Source: a virus. Taken from it: a DNA stretch of 61,623 bases. A program made the translations under genes and the position numbers. Location of the stretch: positions 1 through 61,623 of the IMG/VR virus record IMGVR_UViG_3300030061_004427, one strand, 5' to 3'. Below are positions 51,703 through 59,516 of this stretch, piece after piece; within the stretch, counting starts at the first letter, position 1; each line of letters opens with the position of its first letter. The notes beneath the pieces were generated by a model. It saw only the letters and a program-made list of their open reading frames with translations. It searched no databases and was not told where the DNA came from.

Positions 51703-52249
51703 TAAGGTTTTTGGTATAGGTTTATCCAGAACGGGTACAACTTCCTTACATGAAGCATTTAAAATTTTAGGTTTACGCAGTTATCACTACCCACAACACT
51801 TCGAAAGTATACTTGCCAGTGATGCTGCTGTTGATGTCACAGTAGCAATGAGTTATAAAATTTTAGACGTGTTTTTCCCCGGGAGTAAATTTGTTTATAC
51901 CGTGAGAAAAATAGATAAATGGGTTGAGTCTATGCAAAAATATTTTGAAGCTACTATCAATCAAATGGATGATGAATTTGCCAATAAAGTAAACAGAATT
52001 GTATATGACAGAACTAGATTTGATGAGGAGGATATAGAAGCATTTAAAGTCGCATTTGAAAAGCATCATATGGATGTCCTATCATATTTCAAAGATAGAC
52101 CCGATGATATTTTAATTCTTGATATCATTTCCGGTGACGGATGGGAAAAATTATGCCCGTTTTTAGATAAAGACATACCAAACGTACCTTTTCCAAAAAC
52201 CAATACTACAAATGAAAATTGGAAAATGACTCAATCAATTTTTAGTTGA
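51689..52249 (+). CDS. Sulfotransferase family protein (3 of 3)
   Basis: 186 residues. GIGLSRTGTTSLHEAFKILG at 9-28 is the P-loop-like PAPS site of the GLSRTGTT group, and FVYTVRKIDKWVESMQKYF near 70 gives the 3'-phosphate Arg and Ser. It differs in type from the two KTGG-type copies. Located after the RmlB/RmlD-like genes, so a sulfated deoxysugar is possible. Confidence 0.72.
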   Translation: MQQINKVFGIGLSRTGTTSLHEAFKILGLRSYHYPQHFESILASDAAVDVTVAMSYKILDVFFPGSKFVYTVRKIDKWVESMQKYFEATINQMDDEFANKVNRIVYDRTRFDEEDIEAFKVAFEKHHMDVLSYFKDRPDDILILDIISGDGWEKLCPFLDKDIPNVPFPKTNTTNENWKMTQSIFS

Positions 52250-52273
52250 CTTATTTAATAGATCATTTAAAAT
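52246..52273 (+). promoter_or_regulatory. Early-type promoter
   Basis: TTGACT, 16-nt spacer, TAAAAT, 6 nt to ATG 52280. Confidence 0.6.
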
Positions 52274-52279
52274 GATAGT

Positions 52280-52495
52280 ATGACATCAATACGAGATAGA
52301 ATACTCAAAGCAGTCAATCAAAAAGAAATTGATACTTTGGTAGAAGAATCGAAAACATTCGAATTTTGTTCTACCAATACAAAGACCAAAATTCGAAAAG
52401 CAGTGGTTGAAAGGATAAACTCCCTTTCCGGAAATAAACCTAAGTCAAAAAAGAAAGGAAAGAAAAATGAAAACACTGCTTCTAGACGCAAATAA
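52280..52495 (+). CDS. Unknown small basic protein
   Basis: 71 residues; a helical first part and a Lys/Arg-rich tail (KPKSKKKGKKNENTASRRK). It may bind nucleic acid. The rnh gene starts 29 bases before its end in another frame, so translation is coupled. Confidence 0.58.
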   Translation: MTSIRDRILKAVNQKEIDTLVEESKTFEFCSTNTKTKIRKAVVERINSLSGNKPKSKKKGKKNENTASRRK

Positions 52496-53411
52496 TTTAT
52501 TGTATCGAATATTTTGGGTTAACAAAAACAAAAAGGAAGGCGATATTAATATGTCAACCTTAATGTTTTTACGCTCAGTAAAATCGTATGTTGATAAATT
52601 TAGTCCGGATCAAACTTATGCTGTTTGGGACAAAAGATTAGCGTACCCTTCAACAAATTTTCGTAAATCTCTTTCAGAAAACAAATATAAAAGCAATAGA
52701 GATCGTAATGTGGCTAAAGAAGCTCATCAGAACGACGAAACGTTGAGAGAGCTATTGGATTCATTGGGAATAAAGAGTATCTACCCTAATAGAATGGAAG
52801 CTGACGACGTAATAAGTTGGTTGGTTGGTAAGTTACCCGGGAAGAAAATTATCGTCACGGTTGATAAAGATTTGTATCAATTAATTGATGAAAATACAAT
52901 GGTGTTTAATCCTATCCAAAAGGTTGCTGTTACTAATGCCAATTTTGAAATTTATACTAAAGGTGTTAGTAAGAAGAATTTTTTAGATTATAAAGCTATT
53001 GTTGGAGATAATAGTGATAATCTTAAAGGGTTGCATAAAGTAGGACACAAGAGAGCTTTGAACTTGCTTGATAAATTTAACAGTAGTGAAAAAGAATGGG
53101 AAGGTATTTTAAACGAAGAAAATTATCAAATCTACTCTCATAATATACAGATGATGGATTTGTCTTTGGGTTGGAAGTATTACGACGATGAAGAGGAAGC
53201 GTATCAAAAACAAATGAAAGAAGGTATGCCGCCTTGTAATTCAAAATCGTTCTATGACAGGTGTCAAGAGCTAGACTTAGGTTCTATTATGAAGAACAAA
53301 GATAAGTGGACGAATACCTTTTTTACTAAGGATGTTTTTCAAGAGGTTGTAGAGAAAGTAAACCTATTAAATAATAAATATATAAACAATAGATATGCTA
53401 CAAAACAATAA
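52467..53411 (+). CDS. rnh: T4-type RNase H / 5'-3' exonuclease (FEN family)
   Basis: 314 residues (T4 Rnh is 305). It removes RNA primers from lagging-strand fragments. LLLDANNLLYRIFW at 4-17, MEADDVISWLVG near 109, TVDKDLYQL near 131 and IVGDNSDNLKGL near 174 give the FEN acidic residues in order. It sits before the primase gene 61. Confidence 0.88.
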   Translation: MKTLLLDANNLLYRIFWVNKNKKEGDINMSTLMFLRSVKSYVDKFSPDQTYAVWDKRLAYPSTNFRKSLSENKYKSNRDRNVAKEAHQNDETLRELLDSLGIKSIYPNRMEADDVISWLVGKLPGKKIIVTVDKDLYQLIDENTMVFNPIQKVAVTNANFEIYTKGVSKKNFLDYKAIVGDNSDNLKGLHKVGHKRALNLLDKFNSSEKEWEGILNEENYQIYSHNIQMMDLSLGWKYYDDEEEAYQKQMKEGMPPCNSKSFYDRCQELDLGSIMKNKDKWTNTFFTKDVFQEVVEKVNLLNNKYINNRYATKQ

Positions 53412-53601
53412 CAACGTTAACAACATGCAGATGGTTAGAGCGATTCCGATTGCTAGCCCCATTTCCGGTGAAACATGCTTTCCTCGTATTCATAAATTAG
53501 AAAGAGGCGGTAAAGTTTATACTGAAGCTCATTGGATTGACCCGGCTAGCGGTGCTTTTATACGCAAAGGAATTGTTTCTATTGAAGATGTGCAGAAGTA
53601 A
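53395..53601 (+). CDS. Unknown small protein
   Basis: 68 residues with an Asn-rich start and a compact part (GETCFPRIHKLERGGKVYTE, then AHWIDPASGAFIRKGIVSIE). It overlaps rnh by 17 bases. An ATG at 53425 is an alternative start. No domain recognised. Confidence 0.5.
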   Translation: MLQNNNNVNNMQMVRAIPIASPISGETCFPRIHKLERGGKVYTEAHWIDPASGAFIRKGIVSIEDVQK

Positions 53602-53609
53602 TATATAAT
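53582..53609 (+). promoter_or_regulatory. Early-type promoter of gene 61
   Basis: TTGAAG, 16-nt spacer, TATAAT, 7 nt to ATG 53617. Confidence 0.65.
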
Positions 53610-53616
53610 CTATGGT

Positions 53617-54657
53617 ATGGTGTTACCAGAGGCATATGTTATTCAAAAATTTTATCAATTTGCAGGTTCACCGAAATATAATAGATTAACAAAAACCTAT
53701 CAAGGGGGTTGCCCTGTATGTCGTGAGGGTAAATCTTGGGGAAGAAAAAAAAGATTATTTTATGTTGTAAAAGATAACTACTTTCATTGTCATAATTGTG
53801 GATGGCATTCAAATCCTACAAATTGGATTATAGAAGTTTCAGGAAGTACATTTGAAGACTTAATTGAAGAAAGTAAAGAGTTTGATATTTTACCCGAAGA
53901 TATTTCAAATACAAATTCAAAAATAAATGAAACTGTATCTAATATTCTTAAACAAAAGTTACCAGAAGATAGTATAAATTTATTTGATAACAACCAGGTA
54001 AGTTATTTCAAATCGAATGCAATAGTTCAAACTGCATTAAGATATATTACAAACAGAAAGTTAGATACTGCATGCAATAAACCTAAAAGTCTTTGGTTGT
54101 CATTAAAAGATAAAGTTCATAAGAACAGATTAATAATACCGTTTTATGATGATAACAATAAAATAGTACACTACCAAACAAGAACGTTACTTAAGAACGA
54201 TGAAAAATTTAAACCCAAATATTTGTCAAAAATAAACAGCGACAAAAGCGTTTTCAATATTAATCAGGTAGACGAAAGTTTAGATAGGATGTATATATTT
54301 GAAGGTCCTATAGATTCATGCTTTACGACTAATGGGGTTGCTGTTGCAGGTATTACTGAAAATAGTTCTAACTTATATACAAAACTTCAATATGAACAAC
54401 TTAATAAATTACCATTTCAAGAAAAAGTAATTGTACTAGACTCTCAATGGCAAGATGCTGCATCTAAAAACAAAACTAAATTTTTACTTGATGCCGGGTT
54501 GTGTGTTTTTATATGGCCAAAAAATTTAGGTTTAAAATACAAAGACTTTAATGCAATAGCTGTTGGACAAAAAATGAATAAAATACCCGCTACATTTGTT
54601 GATGAACATTCATATAACGGGTTAAAAGGGCGTGTTATTCTATCTCAAATAAATTAG
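53617..54657 (+). CDS. 61: gp61-like DNA primase
   Basis: 346 residues (T4 gp61 is 342). The zinc ribbon is CPVC at 32-35 and CHNC at 58-61. The TOPRIM-type block is MYIFEGPIDSCFTTNG near 226, with VIVLDSQWQD near 271 as the acidic strand. It makes the primers for lagging-strand synthesis with gp41. Confidence 0.88.
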   Translation: MVLPEAYVIQKFYQFAGSPKYNRLTKTYQGGCPVCREGKSWGRKKRLFYVVKDNYFHCHNCGWHSNPTNWIIEVSGSTFEDLIEESKEFDILPEDISNTNSKINETVSNILKQKLPEDSINLFDNNQVSYFKSNAIVQTALRYITNRKLDTACNKPKSLWLSLKDKVHKNRLIIPFYDDNNKIVHYQTRTLLKNDEKFKPKYLSKINSDKSVFNINQVDESLDRMYIFEGPIDSCFTTNGVAVAGITENSSNLYTKLQYEQLNKLPFQEKVIVLDSQWQDAASKNKTKFLLDAGLCVFIWPKNLGLKYKDFNAIAVGQKMNKIPATFVDEHSYNGLKGRVILSQIN

Positions 54658-54711
54658 TACGATAGCAAAAACAAATTGCTAATAGCAATACAAATAATAT
54701 TACCATCCCGC

Positions 54712-55134
54712 TCAACGTGCAGGCCCGGCACCCGGTCCTGTTTCAACTGTATGAAGATAACCTTTAAGGTTTTCAATTAGTGAACTTAACTCCATTGCAA
54801 CTCTCGCAATCTTCTTAGTTTCGGCACCTGCAATTTTATTAAAAAGGGTATCACAACTAGCTGCGTGCAGGAGAGATTGAACTGAATCTGGTTTTTCACT
54901 ATTAAGATAATTAGTAAATTCTTCCATAGCACCAATAATGCTTACTAATTCTTGGGCCTGTGCTGCATTACTCTGTGCTGTAACTTCGCCACCATCTAAT
55001 GTTGGTGCATCTACATCATACTCTGTTACTTCGGTACCCGGATCTAACTGGGTTTCCATAGCTTCAGTATCTGTTATTTGAATTGTTTCATCTTGTTCCA
55101 ATACATGAACAAAGTGTTTGCCAAAAAAGCTCAT
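54712..55134 (-). CDS. Late-type protein with CTS-like N-terminus
   Basis: 140 residues. MSFFGKHFVHVLEQDET is an amphipathic start with VLEQ. A Thr/Glu/Asp-rich disordered part and a helical C-terminus follow. The late-type box 5 nt before the ATG is divergent from another late box for 55167. A prohead core or internal head role is possible. Confidence 0.62.
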   Translation of the reverse strand: MSFFGKHFVHVLEQDETIQITDTEAMETQLDPGTEVTEYDVDAPTLDGGEVTAQSNAAQAQELVSIIGAMEEFTNYLNSEKPDSVQSLLHAASCDTLFNKIAGAETKKIARVAMELSSLIENLKGYLHTVETGPGAGPAR

Positions 55135-55139
55135 GTATA

Positions 55140-55147
55140 TATTTATG
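55140..55147 (-). promoter_or_regulatory. Late-type box (CATAAATA)
   Basis: CATAAATA, spacer TATAC (5 nt), ATG 55134. Confidence 0.65.
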
Positions 55148-55153
55148 CTTTTG

Positions 55154-55161
55154 AATAAATA
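55154..55161 (+). promoter_or_regulatory. Late-type box (AATAAATA)
   Basis: AATAAATA, spacer TTAAC (5 nt), ATG 55167. Forms a back-to-back late pair with the minus-strand box. Confidence 0.65.
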
Positions 55162-55166
55162 TTAAC

Positions 55167-55646
55167 ATGGGTAGTTTAAAAATTTTAGAAGAAGATCAAA
55201 TAAAAATGTACAATAAGTGGGTGAGAGGCATTGCTACCCGGGAACAAAAACCCACGCATGTTACAGTTGGAGATCTTTTACAAGCATCAGGACGTAATGA
55301 TAATAATAAAGCTCCTCTTCAATTACCGTTTCCTTTAACTCATATTGTTGAAGATATGGGTGGTTTATATCTTGCTACAGACAATATTCAAGCTAAAGCA
55401 GATATGGCAAAAAATAACCCGGTTGTTACAGAAAGCGACAATGCTTTAGATAGTTTAAAAGGATTTGTTCGTAAATGTAGGAAAATTAAAGCATTAATTG
55501 AATCAATGACTAATGATTTAGATATAATTGTTGATAGAAAACCTTACGAAAGTCACAGTTCAGAACCAGAAGACAATAGCGATGAAACGCCAAGTGCTCC
55601 TATGGATTCAGGAGGATCACAAGCAATTAATAAGTTGCCAAAATAA
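55167..55646 (+). CDS. Unknown late-type protein
   Basis: 159 residues; helical, with an acidic Ser/Pro-rich tail (SSEPEDNSDETPSAPMDSGG). The start MGSLKILEEDQ includes ILE and may be a short leader. It heads the plus-strand group 55167-55894. No domain recognised. Confidence 0.6.
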   Translation: MGSLKILEEDQIKMYNKWVRGIATREQKPTHVTVGDLLQASGRNDNNKAPLQLPFPLTHIVEDMGGLYLATDNIQAKADMAKNNPVVTESDNALDSLKGFVRKCRKIKALIESMTNDLDIIVDRKPYESHSSEPEDNSDETPSAPMDSGGSQAINKLPK

Positions 55647-55894
55647 TGCTTTTTCAAGAATATTATACTTTAGATGAGCTTACCGATCAAATTGATAACG
55701 GGACATATTCTGATCCTAGACATCTTACATCAGTATTAGCAATTTCAGTCGGTACCAGTCATTTAGACTATTCTGCGGCTTTAAAAATATTAGACTACTT
55801 TTTTCAAGGTTGGCCCGCCTCGAAGTCAGGACGAAAAAAAGAAATGCAAAAATGGGTTAATGAACTTCGTAAGCATATAGATAAAGCTAGTTGA
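55646..55894 (+). CDS. Unknown small protein
   Basis: 82 residues, helical. Shares one base with the previous stop (TAATG). The sequence (YYTLDELTDQIDNGTYSDP, WVNELRKHIDKA) gives no recognised domain. Confidence 0.58.
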   Translation: MLFQEYYTLDELTDQIDNGTYSDPRHLTSVLAISVGTSHLDYSAALKILDYFFQGWPASKSGRKKEMQKWVNELRKHIDKAS

Positions 55895-55918
55895 TAATCG
55901 TCCTTTCTACATTATAAT
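55891..55918 (+). promoter_or_regulatory. Early-type promoter
   Basis: TTGATA, 16-nt spacer, TATAAT, 6 nt to the GTG at 55925. It starts over the stop codon of the previous gene. Confidence 0.68.
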
Positions 55919-55924
55919 AATTAA

Positions 55925-56353
55925 GTGATTCAAGTAGTAAAATCTTTATCTATCGTCGTTATAGTAAGTGCATTTTTAGGAGGTTGCGGCTATCTTCTTG
56001 GTTATAATTTCTTTGCTATATTAGGAATAACGTTTATTGGTCAATTTATCATTTATGATCTTTTTTCTCGTTGGAGAAGATCAGGATTGGAAATAGAATT
56101 CAGAAGATTAGAAAACGAAAGAATTAAAGCTTTTTCAGAACAAGGATTAGAAGTTACTTGCCCTGTAGAAAGTTGTATGCATAAAACGTTTGTACCTATA
56201 ATTATTAGTGAAGACAATGAATATGATTGTCCGAAATGTAATGTAGGAGTAAAAATATATGTTGGTACAAAAAGTTTTCTTAAAACAACGCCAATAGATG
56301 GGGATCCATTTGAAAAACACAATTTTGTAACGAATACTGATTATGACAACTAA
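55925..56353 (+). CDS. Membrane protein with zinc-ribbon tail
   Basis: 142 residues, GTG start chosen by promoter spacing. Two hydrophobic segments (about 7-25 and 27-45) are followed by a helical linker and a Cys4 ribbon, CPVESC near 79 and CPKC near 104. The ribbon faces the cytoplasm if the N-terminus is inside. Function unknown. Confidence 0.62.
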   Translation: MIQVVKSLSIVVIVSAFLGGCGYLLGYNFFAILGITFIGQFIIYDLFSRWRRSGLEIEFRRLENERIKAFSEQGLEVTCPVESCMHKTFVPIIISEDNEYDCPKCNVGVKIYVGTKSFLKTTPIDGDPFEKHNFVTNTDYDN

Positions 56354-56738
56354 AAATAACGATTTAAAATTTAATGAACAAAATGGTTCGGTAATAAATC
56401 CTATGCCCCCTGTTAAAAATACAGAAAGATATCACGGTTCGTTATTACGTGAATCGTATGAAAAGGGTAAACTTGCAGCCACCGGAACTTTAGACGCAAA
56501 AAACAAAGAGAGGATTGTGGAAAATTTAATCAAAGTTATTTTTGATGATATTTTAAGTGAAAATTCAGATAGAATTAAAAGCAATCACAATATTTTAAAA
56601 TTAAATTTACAAGTTATCGAAAATGCAATTAAAAATACAAAATTAAGTAATTTTATCTTTAACCATGAAAGGATTGCATCTATAATAGAAGGGTATGCTA
56701 AAGTCATTGAACAAAAAAGTATTAACAGAAATGTCTGA
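56343..56738 (+). CDS. Unknown protein
   Basis: 131 residues, polar N-terminus and helical Lys/Glu/Asn-rich rest. Overlaps the previous gene by 11 bases and the next by 8. No domain recognised. Confidence 0.58.
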   Translation: MTTKNNDLKFNEQNGSVINPMPPVKNTERYHGSLLRESYEKGKLAATGTLDAKNKERIVENLIKVIFDDILSENSDRIKSNHNILKLNLQVIENAIKNTKLSNFIFNHERIASIIEGYAKVIEQKSINRNV

Positions 56739-56979
56739 CGAAGAAATTTCAAGGTGGTTGTGTCTATTTGATGCAGTAAACTATGTTGCAGCAAAAGCTG
56801 ATCAGCTTGGAATGGATGTAAACAAGAATAATTCATGGATAAAGCCTCTTGCATTTAAAAATTACATTGCTGAAATGTATGAATCTGTTTATTTGAATTA
56901 TAAAATGGGTGGAGATGTAGAAGTTGCACCAAGAAACGTGAAAGAGTTCATATATCGAGAAGATGCACTACACGCCTAA
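56731..56979 (+). CDS. Unknown protein
   Basis: 82 residues from ATG 56731 (an in-frame ATG at 56695 would give a 44-base overlap). Helical with two Trp and a polar end. Overlaps the following gene by 17 bases. Confidence 0.55.
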   Translation: MSDEEISRWLCLFDAVNYVAAKADQLGMDVNKNNSWIKPLAFKNYIAEMYESVYLNYKMGGDVEVAPRNVKEFIYREDALHA

Positions 56980-57286
56980 TACATCTTTAAGGGTACCGAT
57001 TGAAAATCAAGGACGGAAAATTGGTGGTCCTACTATTCCTAGCCAGCAACGTAACCTTGCACCTAGAGTTATGCAAAGAAGATCATTAACCCCTGGTGTA
57101 TTATATACATTATCCTATATAAAAAAGGAAGAAAACGGGAATATGGCTTATTCCTTTAAAGGGCAAGATGGTTCTTTGATAGTAGAAACGTTTCGTTCCT
57201 GTCAAGAAGCTGATATATTTATTGCAGGTATTAAAAATGAAGCGATACCGGAATACGAACAGTTTTATAAAAAATTAAAAACTTAA
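56963..57286 (+). CDS. Unknown small basic protein
   Basis: 107 residues: Pro/Arg-rich N-terminus (LRVPIENQGRKIGGPTIPSQ) and an alpha/beta C-terminus with GVLYTLSYIKKE and SFKGQDGSLIVETF. Ends 4 bases inside the converging neck-protein gene. No domain recognised. Confidence 0.58.
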   Translation: MHYTPNTSLRVPIENQGRKIGGPTIPSQQRNLAPRVMQRRSLTPGVLYTLSYIKKEENGNMAYSFKGQDGSLIVETFRSCQEADIFIAGIKNEAIPEYEQFYKKLKT

Positions 57287-58170
57287 GAAGTTGGGCCGAA
57301 AGGCCCGTCTTCTGGTTCTTCAGTGTTTCCGTAGCCCCCATAAACGTCGTCATAACCAAAGTCTTGGTAATCAAATATTGCTTTAGATAATTCTTCAAGA
57401 TCACCATCATAACTCTTATTAGGTGACCTGGAATTTGTACCTTCATCCATTCTACCAGAGAATTTATCATCATACACTTGATCGCTTCCACCTTCTGTAC
57501 TTAAACCAGGCTCAAAACTGTAATCGAAACGTTTAGCCTTAACCATCCATACATAGTGACCAGCAAGAGGATTGATTCTAGCAACGTCCTCATCTAATCT
57601 CTCTGTTATCTCAAACTGTTTACCTGTTCTAGGCCATGGTCTGTCATCACCATACTCGGATAATATGAATACATCACCGGCTTTAGGCTCTTGAGGGTAA
57701 CCAAACGAAGCATAAAAGCTACTAATATGTATATAAGCAGTTAATTCGTCGTCTGAATCAAATCCATACTTCTGTAATATAACTGCATTTTCGTTTAACT
57801 CGATTGCAACGATTATTTTCTTTGGATCTACAAAAACTTTAGTAGGATCTTCACCATATATGTTACCAGGACCACCACCTTCACCATTTATAGCACCTTG
57901 AGGCACACCATCTGCTGATAAAGTCTGGTATGGGTTTTGATAATATGTTACTTCTTGCCCATATAAAGCAATAATTTCTTCCCACCAATTATCTATTACA
58001 ATTCTCTCACATTCGTTTTGAGATTTGTCCGTAAATCTAAAACATTTATTATAGGGCTTAGGACCAGGATAAATTGAACCAGGGTTATCTGGATCGGGTG
58101 TAGGAACACCCGGTAAAAACTGAGGCATGATTTGATTCATCCCCCTATATCTGTCCATTTCTACTGCCAT
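57283..58170 (-). CDS. 14: gp14-like neck protein
   Basis: 295 residues. The order of blocks (ECERIVIDNWWEEIIALYG, VTYYQNPYQTL, IYGEDPTKVF, IHISSFYASFG, KAGDVFILSEYG, FEITERLDED, YVWMVKAKRFDYSFEPG) parallels T4 gp14 (YYVPREY, LIFGEDL, FFSNFG, KEGDLIYFPM, FEINWVEP, KFIYSGEEINP). The neck joins head and tail after packaging. An acidic, Gly/Asp-rich C-terminus is added. The ATG shares one base with the previous stop. Confidence 0.72.
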   Translation of the reverse strand: MAVEMDRYRGMNQIMPQFLPGVPTPDPDNPGSIYPGPKPYNKCFRFTDKSQNECERIVIDNWWEEIIALYGQEVTYYQNPYQTLSADGVPQGAINGEGGGPGNIYGEDPTKVFVDPKKIIVAIELNENAVILQKYGFDSDDELTAYIHISSFYASFGYPQEPKAGDVFILSEYGDDRPWPRTGKQFEITERLDEDVARINPLAGHYVWMVKAKRFDYSFEPGLSTEGGSDQVYDDKFSGRMDEGTNSRSPNKSYDGDLEELSKAIFDYQDFGYDDVYGGYGNTEEPEDGPFGPTS

Positions 58171-58565
58171 TATACTAAATTATCTGTAGTTGTTGTTGGT
58201 TCTGGTTTTTCTACTTTAGTTTTTAACAAATAATACTCACCATTTGGTTTTACCTCAATAGCTATACCTGTCTTTTTTAGCCCTTTTGGTCTACCAGGCT
58301 TTAATCTATTTACACCAAAACGTTTGGTTAACATATAAGCATCTTTTTGTGATATTTTAATGTATTTTGGACCTACTCTTTGTTGTAATACTCTATAAGC
58401 TGCGGGTAGCGAGGTATCATTTTGTAGATAATTAGCTACCGTCAGTGGCGACTTACGCAAACCCGGGTCTTTTGGTATTGCTCGTTGGTGTCTATGATTA
58501 ACACCTGGAATATTTCCTGTATTAAATCTTTCTTCAATCATAATGAAAAACTCTTTAAAAGTCAC
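58170..58565 (-). CDS. CTS-leader late protein, basic
   Basis: 131 residues, GTG start supported by the late box at 5 nt. MTFKEFFIMIEER is a clear capsid-targeting-like leader (IEE site) and nearly equals the leader of the gene at 59188. The rest is basic (GVNRLKPGRPKGLKKTGIAI). Probably a packaged internal head protein. Confidence 0.68.
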   Translation of the reverse strand: MTFKEFFIMIEERFNTGNIPGVNHRHQRAIPKDPGLRKSPLTVANYLQNDTSLPAAYRVLQQRVGPKYIKISQKDAYMLTKRFGVNRLKPGRPKGLKKTGIAIEVKPNGEYYLLKTKVEKPEPTTTTDNLV

Positions 58566-58570
58566 ATTTA

Positions 58571-58578
58571 TATTTAAG
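58571..58578 (-). promoter_or_regulatory. Late-type box (CTTAAATA)
   Basis: GCTTAAATA, spacer TAAAT (5 nt), GTG 58565. The same block occurs before 59454. Confidence 0.65.
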
Positions 58579-58598
58579 CAAAGTAATTACCAGTATCT

Positions 58599-59186
58599 TC
58601 ACAATGATGATTTATTACGCTCTTGCCAATTGTATGACTTTTCATCTTCAGTAATTGGTCCGCCTTTTGCCCATGTGTGACAACTTCTAGCACTATGGCA
58701 TTTAAAATTATGCATCCAACAATAACCTAAACGACCATCCTCATCAGATGTTTCTCCTGGCATACATTCATCCATTCTTGGTGATACATCAAACGCAACA
58801 CAATTACCACACAAAGATTGTTTAGCAGCTTCTTCTGATGTCTTCCAATACCTCGCAATCTTCTTCCAATAATTACCAGGTTCTTCTACATTTAACGGTC
58901 CATAGTTAAACTGTTCTATAGTTGCATCTCTATTAATTGTGTTTAATTCTAAGTTTTGAGTAGGTGCTGGGCAACCCATCTCGTTATCTTCACAATGATA
59001 GTTTAGATACCGCTGGGCAGCTTTGGCTGTGTTATTGCCTTTATTTTTTTGTTTACCTTTTAATGTACGAGCTTTAGTACACGTAAGTTTACCTTTAGTT
59101 TGTCTTTTCAAGATACCAGGTCTTACTGGATCGTGTATAGATTTCTCTAAAATCTCTTCTATTTTTTTGTTAAATAATGATTCCAT
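58599..59186 (-). CDS. Cys-rich late protein with CTS-like leader
   Basis: 195 residues from ATG 59186; a longer frame to 59342 only reflects overlap with the next gene. MESLFNKKIEEILEKS has two (I)xE sites. A Lys-rich segment follows, and the C-terminal half has a Cys pattern with CGNCVAF, then GYCWMHNFKCHSARSCHTW and GGPI, seen in other marine phages as far as I recall, likely metal binding (zinc or Fe-S). Role unknown. Confidence 0.6.
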   Translation of the reverse strand: MESLFNKKIEEILEKSIHDPVRPGILKRQTKGKLTCTKARTLKGKQKNKGNNTAKAAQRYLNYHCEDNEMGCPAPTQNLELNTINRDATIEQFNYGPLNVEEPGNYWKKIARYWKTSEEAAKQSLCGNCVAFDVSPRMDECMPGETSDEDGRLGYCWMHNFKCHSARSCHTWAKGGPITEDEKSYNWQERNKSSL

Positions 59187-59187
59187 A

Positions 59188-59454
59188 TTACCAATCTTTA
59201 CAAGCTTGATATCTTGCTGTACCAGGTTTAGCAGAACTACATTTATGTCGAGCTCTAAAGCTTTTTCTCCTTTTTGTATTAGCTTTACCTGATACCTTAA
59301 CTCCTTTTTGACCCCAATGAATTTTTTTGTATCCTTTACCATCAGGATTCTTTACACATTTCATCCATTTTTTACCTTTAGATGTACTGCTAGCTTTTTT
59401 TGTGGTCTTAGTACATTTTTCTTCTATCTTAATAAAAAACTCTTTAAAGGTCAT
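59188..59454 (-). CDS. CTS-leader late protein, Cys/Lys-rich
   Basis: 88 residues. MTFKEFFIKIEEK is the capsid-targeting-like leader. The mature part is strongly basic with KWMKCVKNPDGKGYKKIHWG, VKVSGKANTKRRKSFRARHK and three more Cys, like a family of phage basic proteins (DUF6321-like; uncertain). It likely binds packaged DNA. The following gene begins one base after its stop. Confidence 0.65.
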   Translation of the reverse strand: MTFKEFFIKIEEKCTKTTKKASSTSKGKKWMKCVKNPDGKGYKKIHWGQKGVKVSGKANTKRRKSFRARHKCSSAKPGTARYQACKDW

Positions 59455-59459
59455 ATTAG

Positions 59460-59467
59460 TATTTAAG
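59460..59467 (-). promoter_or_regulatory. Late-type box (CTTAAATA)
   Basis: GCTTAAATA, spacer CTAAT (5 nt), ATG 59454. It lies just after the minus-strand terminator. Confidence 0.68.
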
Positions 59468-59468
59468 C

Positions 59469-59495
59469 AAAAAAAAGCCCCTTTTCAGGGGCTTT
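59469..59495 (-). terminator. Rho-independent terminator after the 59517 gene
   Basis: On the minus strand, 8-bp stem AAAGCCCC/GGGGCTTT with a 6-nt loop and a run of T. It ends the upstream transcript right before the next late promoter. Confidence 0.9.
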
Positions 59496-59516
59496 AAAAG
59501 GCTAACTTTTTTTGAC

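Noticed and set aside
54658-54711. Possible tRNA or terminator in the gap after gene 61
   Set aside because: Only 54 AT-rich bases, no cloverleaf and only a weak TTGCTAATAGCAA hairpin without a T-run.
59187-59342. N-terminal extension of the 58599 gene to 59342
   Set aside because: It is the other-frame reading of the 59188-59454 gene; ATG 59186 starts a proper leader and follows that gene's stop.
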